A program made the translations under genes and the position numbers. Positions 6,576 to 7,820 of a DNA stretch of 7,820 nucleotides are shown in pieces. The notes beneath the pieces are model-generated. The model was given only the letters and a program-made list of their open reading frames with translations. It ran no database searches and was not told where the DNA came from. The DNA lies in contig SKSH01000082.1 in NCBI GenBank assembly GCA_007118075.1, forward strand, positions 1 to 7,820. Reading direction: 5' to 3'. This stretch comes from Halobacteriales archaeon. Its GTDB lineage: Archaea; Halobacteriota; Halobacteria; Halobacteriales; SKSH01. Within the stretch, counting starts at the first letter, position 1. Every line of letters starts with the position of its first letter.

Positions 6576-7112
6576 ATGAACGTTTCGACCATGTGGTTCG
6601 GGGAACCCACCCTCGAGGCTGTGCAGGAACTCCACGAACAGCTTCGTGTCCGAGGAGAACAGCTTGCACTCGCCGAATCCTGTACCGGTGGATTACTCGG
6701 TGCAGCCATCACTGCGGTCGGCGGCTCGAGTGACGTGTTCGACCTCGGGATGGTCACTTACTCCAACGCGGCGAAGATCGAACTGCTCGGGGTGCCATCG
6801 CAGACGATCGATCACACGGGAGCGGTGAGTGGTCCCACCGCCCGTGCGATGGCCGTGGGGGTTCGCGACCAACTCGATGAGATCGACTGGGCCATCTCCA
6901 TCACCGGGTTGGCCGGACCAGCTGGTGGTCGACCAGGTAAACCGGTTGGTACCGTCTACATCGGTGTTGCCACCTCGGTCAATGCAGGAGAACAAAGCTT
7001 CGCCAGACGGTACCGATTCGATGGGAACCGCGATAGCATCCGCATCCAGACGGTCAAGGCAGCGATCGATCTTGCGATCGATACGATCGATCAGTCCCCG
7101 AAGCCCTCGTAG
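6576..7112 (+). CDS. CinA family protein, stand-alone nicotinamide-nucleotide amidohydrolase (PncC)
   Basis: A 178-residue single-domain CinA C-terminal protein, lacking the N-terminal COG1058 domain of two-domain CinA. The family deamidates nicotinamide mononucleotide to nicotinic acid mononucleotide in NAD recycling. Motifs seen are AESCTGGLLG (33-42, probable nucleophile Ser35), VTYSNAAK (60-67, Tyr62 and Lys67), GAVSGPTARAMA (82-93) and SITGLAGPAGGRPGKPVGTVYIG-like sequence at 108-130. A second in-frame ATG at 6591 (Met6) is also possible; neither has a strong ribosome site. It is last in the rhomboid-endoV operon. DNA-ligase-derived NMN makes a link to repair plausible in NAD-dependent ligation, but that is inference. 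The last 22 bp overlap the convergent PHP gene. Confidence 0.93.
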   Translation: MNVSTMWFGEPTLEAVQELHEQLRVRGEQLALAESCTGGLLGAAITAVGGSSDVFDLGMVTYSNAAKIELLGVPSQTIDHTGAVSGPTARAMAVGVRDQLDEIDWAISITGLAGPAGGRPGKPVGTVYIGVATSVNAGEQSFARRYRFDGNRDSIRIQTVKAAIDLAIDTIDQSPKPS

Positions 7113-7820
7113 TATTGATCATAGAGAGGCGATGAAGGATGCGTTGGTGGTAGATCGGCTGCAAGCGCACGTTCTAACCGTTGAATGGTGTTCTCCCAAC
7201 CAAGATGCATGAGTTCTCCCAGACTAACCTGCCACCGTCTCGGCGCCGTCGATATGTTGATGGCCGTGATATCACCTGTCCGGATGGCAGCGATGACATC
7301 GGCGGGACATTCGAGTGAGCTGCCCACTTCGATGCTGACACTCCCGACAGACCGTCGCAGATGTGCATATGAACTTGCGAGCTTCGGTGCACCGATCCGC
7401 TCAGCGATTCGGCTGGCTCGCGCCTCATGCCAGGGGAGGAACTTCGGATTGTAGACCTCGACCGCATGGAACTGCGCTTGGTATCTGAGTAGATCAGATA
7501 GAGAAAGTGACATCGAGAGATATCCCGGATGCGGGGCGATCACACAGGCGTCTTGCTTTGCGAGAATGTCCATCGTCGTCTCGAGGTCGAGGAAATCCGG
7601 TACCGGATACTCGAGACCGAGTGCGAGTACGTGCCTGCGATCGGTCATGCCACCGGTGAACACCTCTCGTGCCGGGACTACCAGAAGCTCCTCATCACTG
7701 TACCGCCTTGCCTGTTCGACGATGCTAGGCCACGGGGTGTAATGTGGCGCGTAGACGATGGCATCGACCCCATTGGCGATCGCCGACGCCTTGACCCGGT
7801 CGTCAAGTACCTTCACGTGA
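7091..7820 (-). CDS. PHP-domain family protein (partial, N-terminus outside window)
   Basis: At least 242 residues, with the frame still open at the right edge. A GTG at 7816 could be read as a start, but the preceding codon is His (CAC, 7817-7819), giving H-V-K-V-L. This looks like the first PHP motif (DxHxH), so the true start is probably outside. Counting from that GTG, PHP-like blocks are YAPHYTP (His25), VVPAREVFTG (Glu51), RRHVLALG (His62), IAPHPGY (His96), VEVYNPK (120-125) and ASSYAHLRRSVG (148-158, His152). The second His of motif one is Lys, and the usual Asp of S-D-A-H is Tyr150. Such proteins are predicted metal-dependent phosphoesterases; substrate unknown. The altered ligands may mean a different metal site or a family-specific variant. 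Confidence 0.78.
   Translation of the reverse strand, partial: HVKVLDDRVKASAIANGVDAIVYAPHYTPWPSIVEQARRYSDEELLVVPAREVFTGGMTDRRHVLALGLEYPVPDFLDLETTMDILAKQDACVIAPHPGYLSMSLSLSDLLRYQAQFHAVEVYNPKFLPWHEARASRIAERIGAPKLASSYAHLRRSVGSVSIEVGSSLECPADVIAAIRTGDITAINISTAPRRWQVSLGELMHLGWENTIQRLERALAADLPPTHPSSPLYDQYYEGFGD

Noticed and set aside
7062..7095. Tandem GCGATCGAT-like repeats near the end of cinA
   Set aside because: They encode the helix A-I-D-L-A-I-D-T-I-D in frame and reflect codon choice and the general CGATCG excess, not a separate repeat element.
1..7820. CRISPR array, tRNA/rRNA, insertion sequence or integrase site
   Set aside because: No spaced direct repeats, cloverleaf-like segments, transposase motifs or terminal inverted repeats were seen on reading both strands.

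Overview
The window looks like ordinary chromosomal DNA from a halophilic archaeon (class Halobacteria). Four things point that way. The predicted proteins are strongly acidic. Several belong to families known mainly from haloarchaea (DUF5788, DUF5789, DUF7139). Genes are packed tightly with few Shine-Dalgarno sites. Short T-rich elements sit about 26-30 nt upstream of several start codons, as expected for leaderless archaeal transcripts. GC looks to be in the high fifties by eye, modest for the class. I cannot name a genus.

Layout from left to right. Positions 1-465 hold the 3' end of a DNA-repair gene of the Nre family, with a PCNA-binding-like tail. It faces a DUF302 gene (472-933, minus), which is followed upstream by a small DUF5789 gene (1003-1290, minus). 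A 100-bp divergent spacer separates these from a plus-strand gene for a four-helix membrane protein with a cysteine-rich tail (DUF7139-like, 1391-2218). That gene overlaps by 4 bp the end of a minus-strand operon read as DUF5788 (4390-4818), polX (2675-4393) and a Mut7-C RNase-like protein (2215-2673). The operon's genes are joined by a 4-nt overlap and a 1-nt gap. Across a 98-bp divergent spacer carrying a perfect 8-bp inverted repeat lies a plus-strand operon: an AN1-zinc-finger rhomboid protease (4917-5822), endonuclease V (5826-6563) and a stand-alone CinA/PncC amidase (6576-7112). The last gene (7091-7820, minus) is a PHP-family protein that runs off the right edge and overlaps the cinA end by 22 bp.

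Taken together, the window is rich in DNA-maintenance functions: Nre, a polymerase/phosphoesterase PolX, endonuclease V and a PIN-like nuclease. They are interleaved with NAD salvage (PncC), intramembrane proteolysis and several haloarchaeal proteins of unknown role. The two divergent operons share one control region. I see no mobile elements, CRISPR arrays, RNA genes or horizontally acquired islands, and no gene-free stretch longer than about 100 bp. Nothing here is clearly a new system. The most promising leads are DUF5788 as a possible PolX partner, the inverted repeat in the shared promoter region, and the altered metal motifs of the PHP protein.
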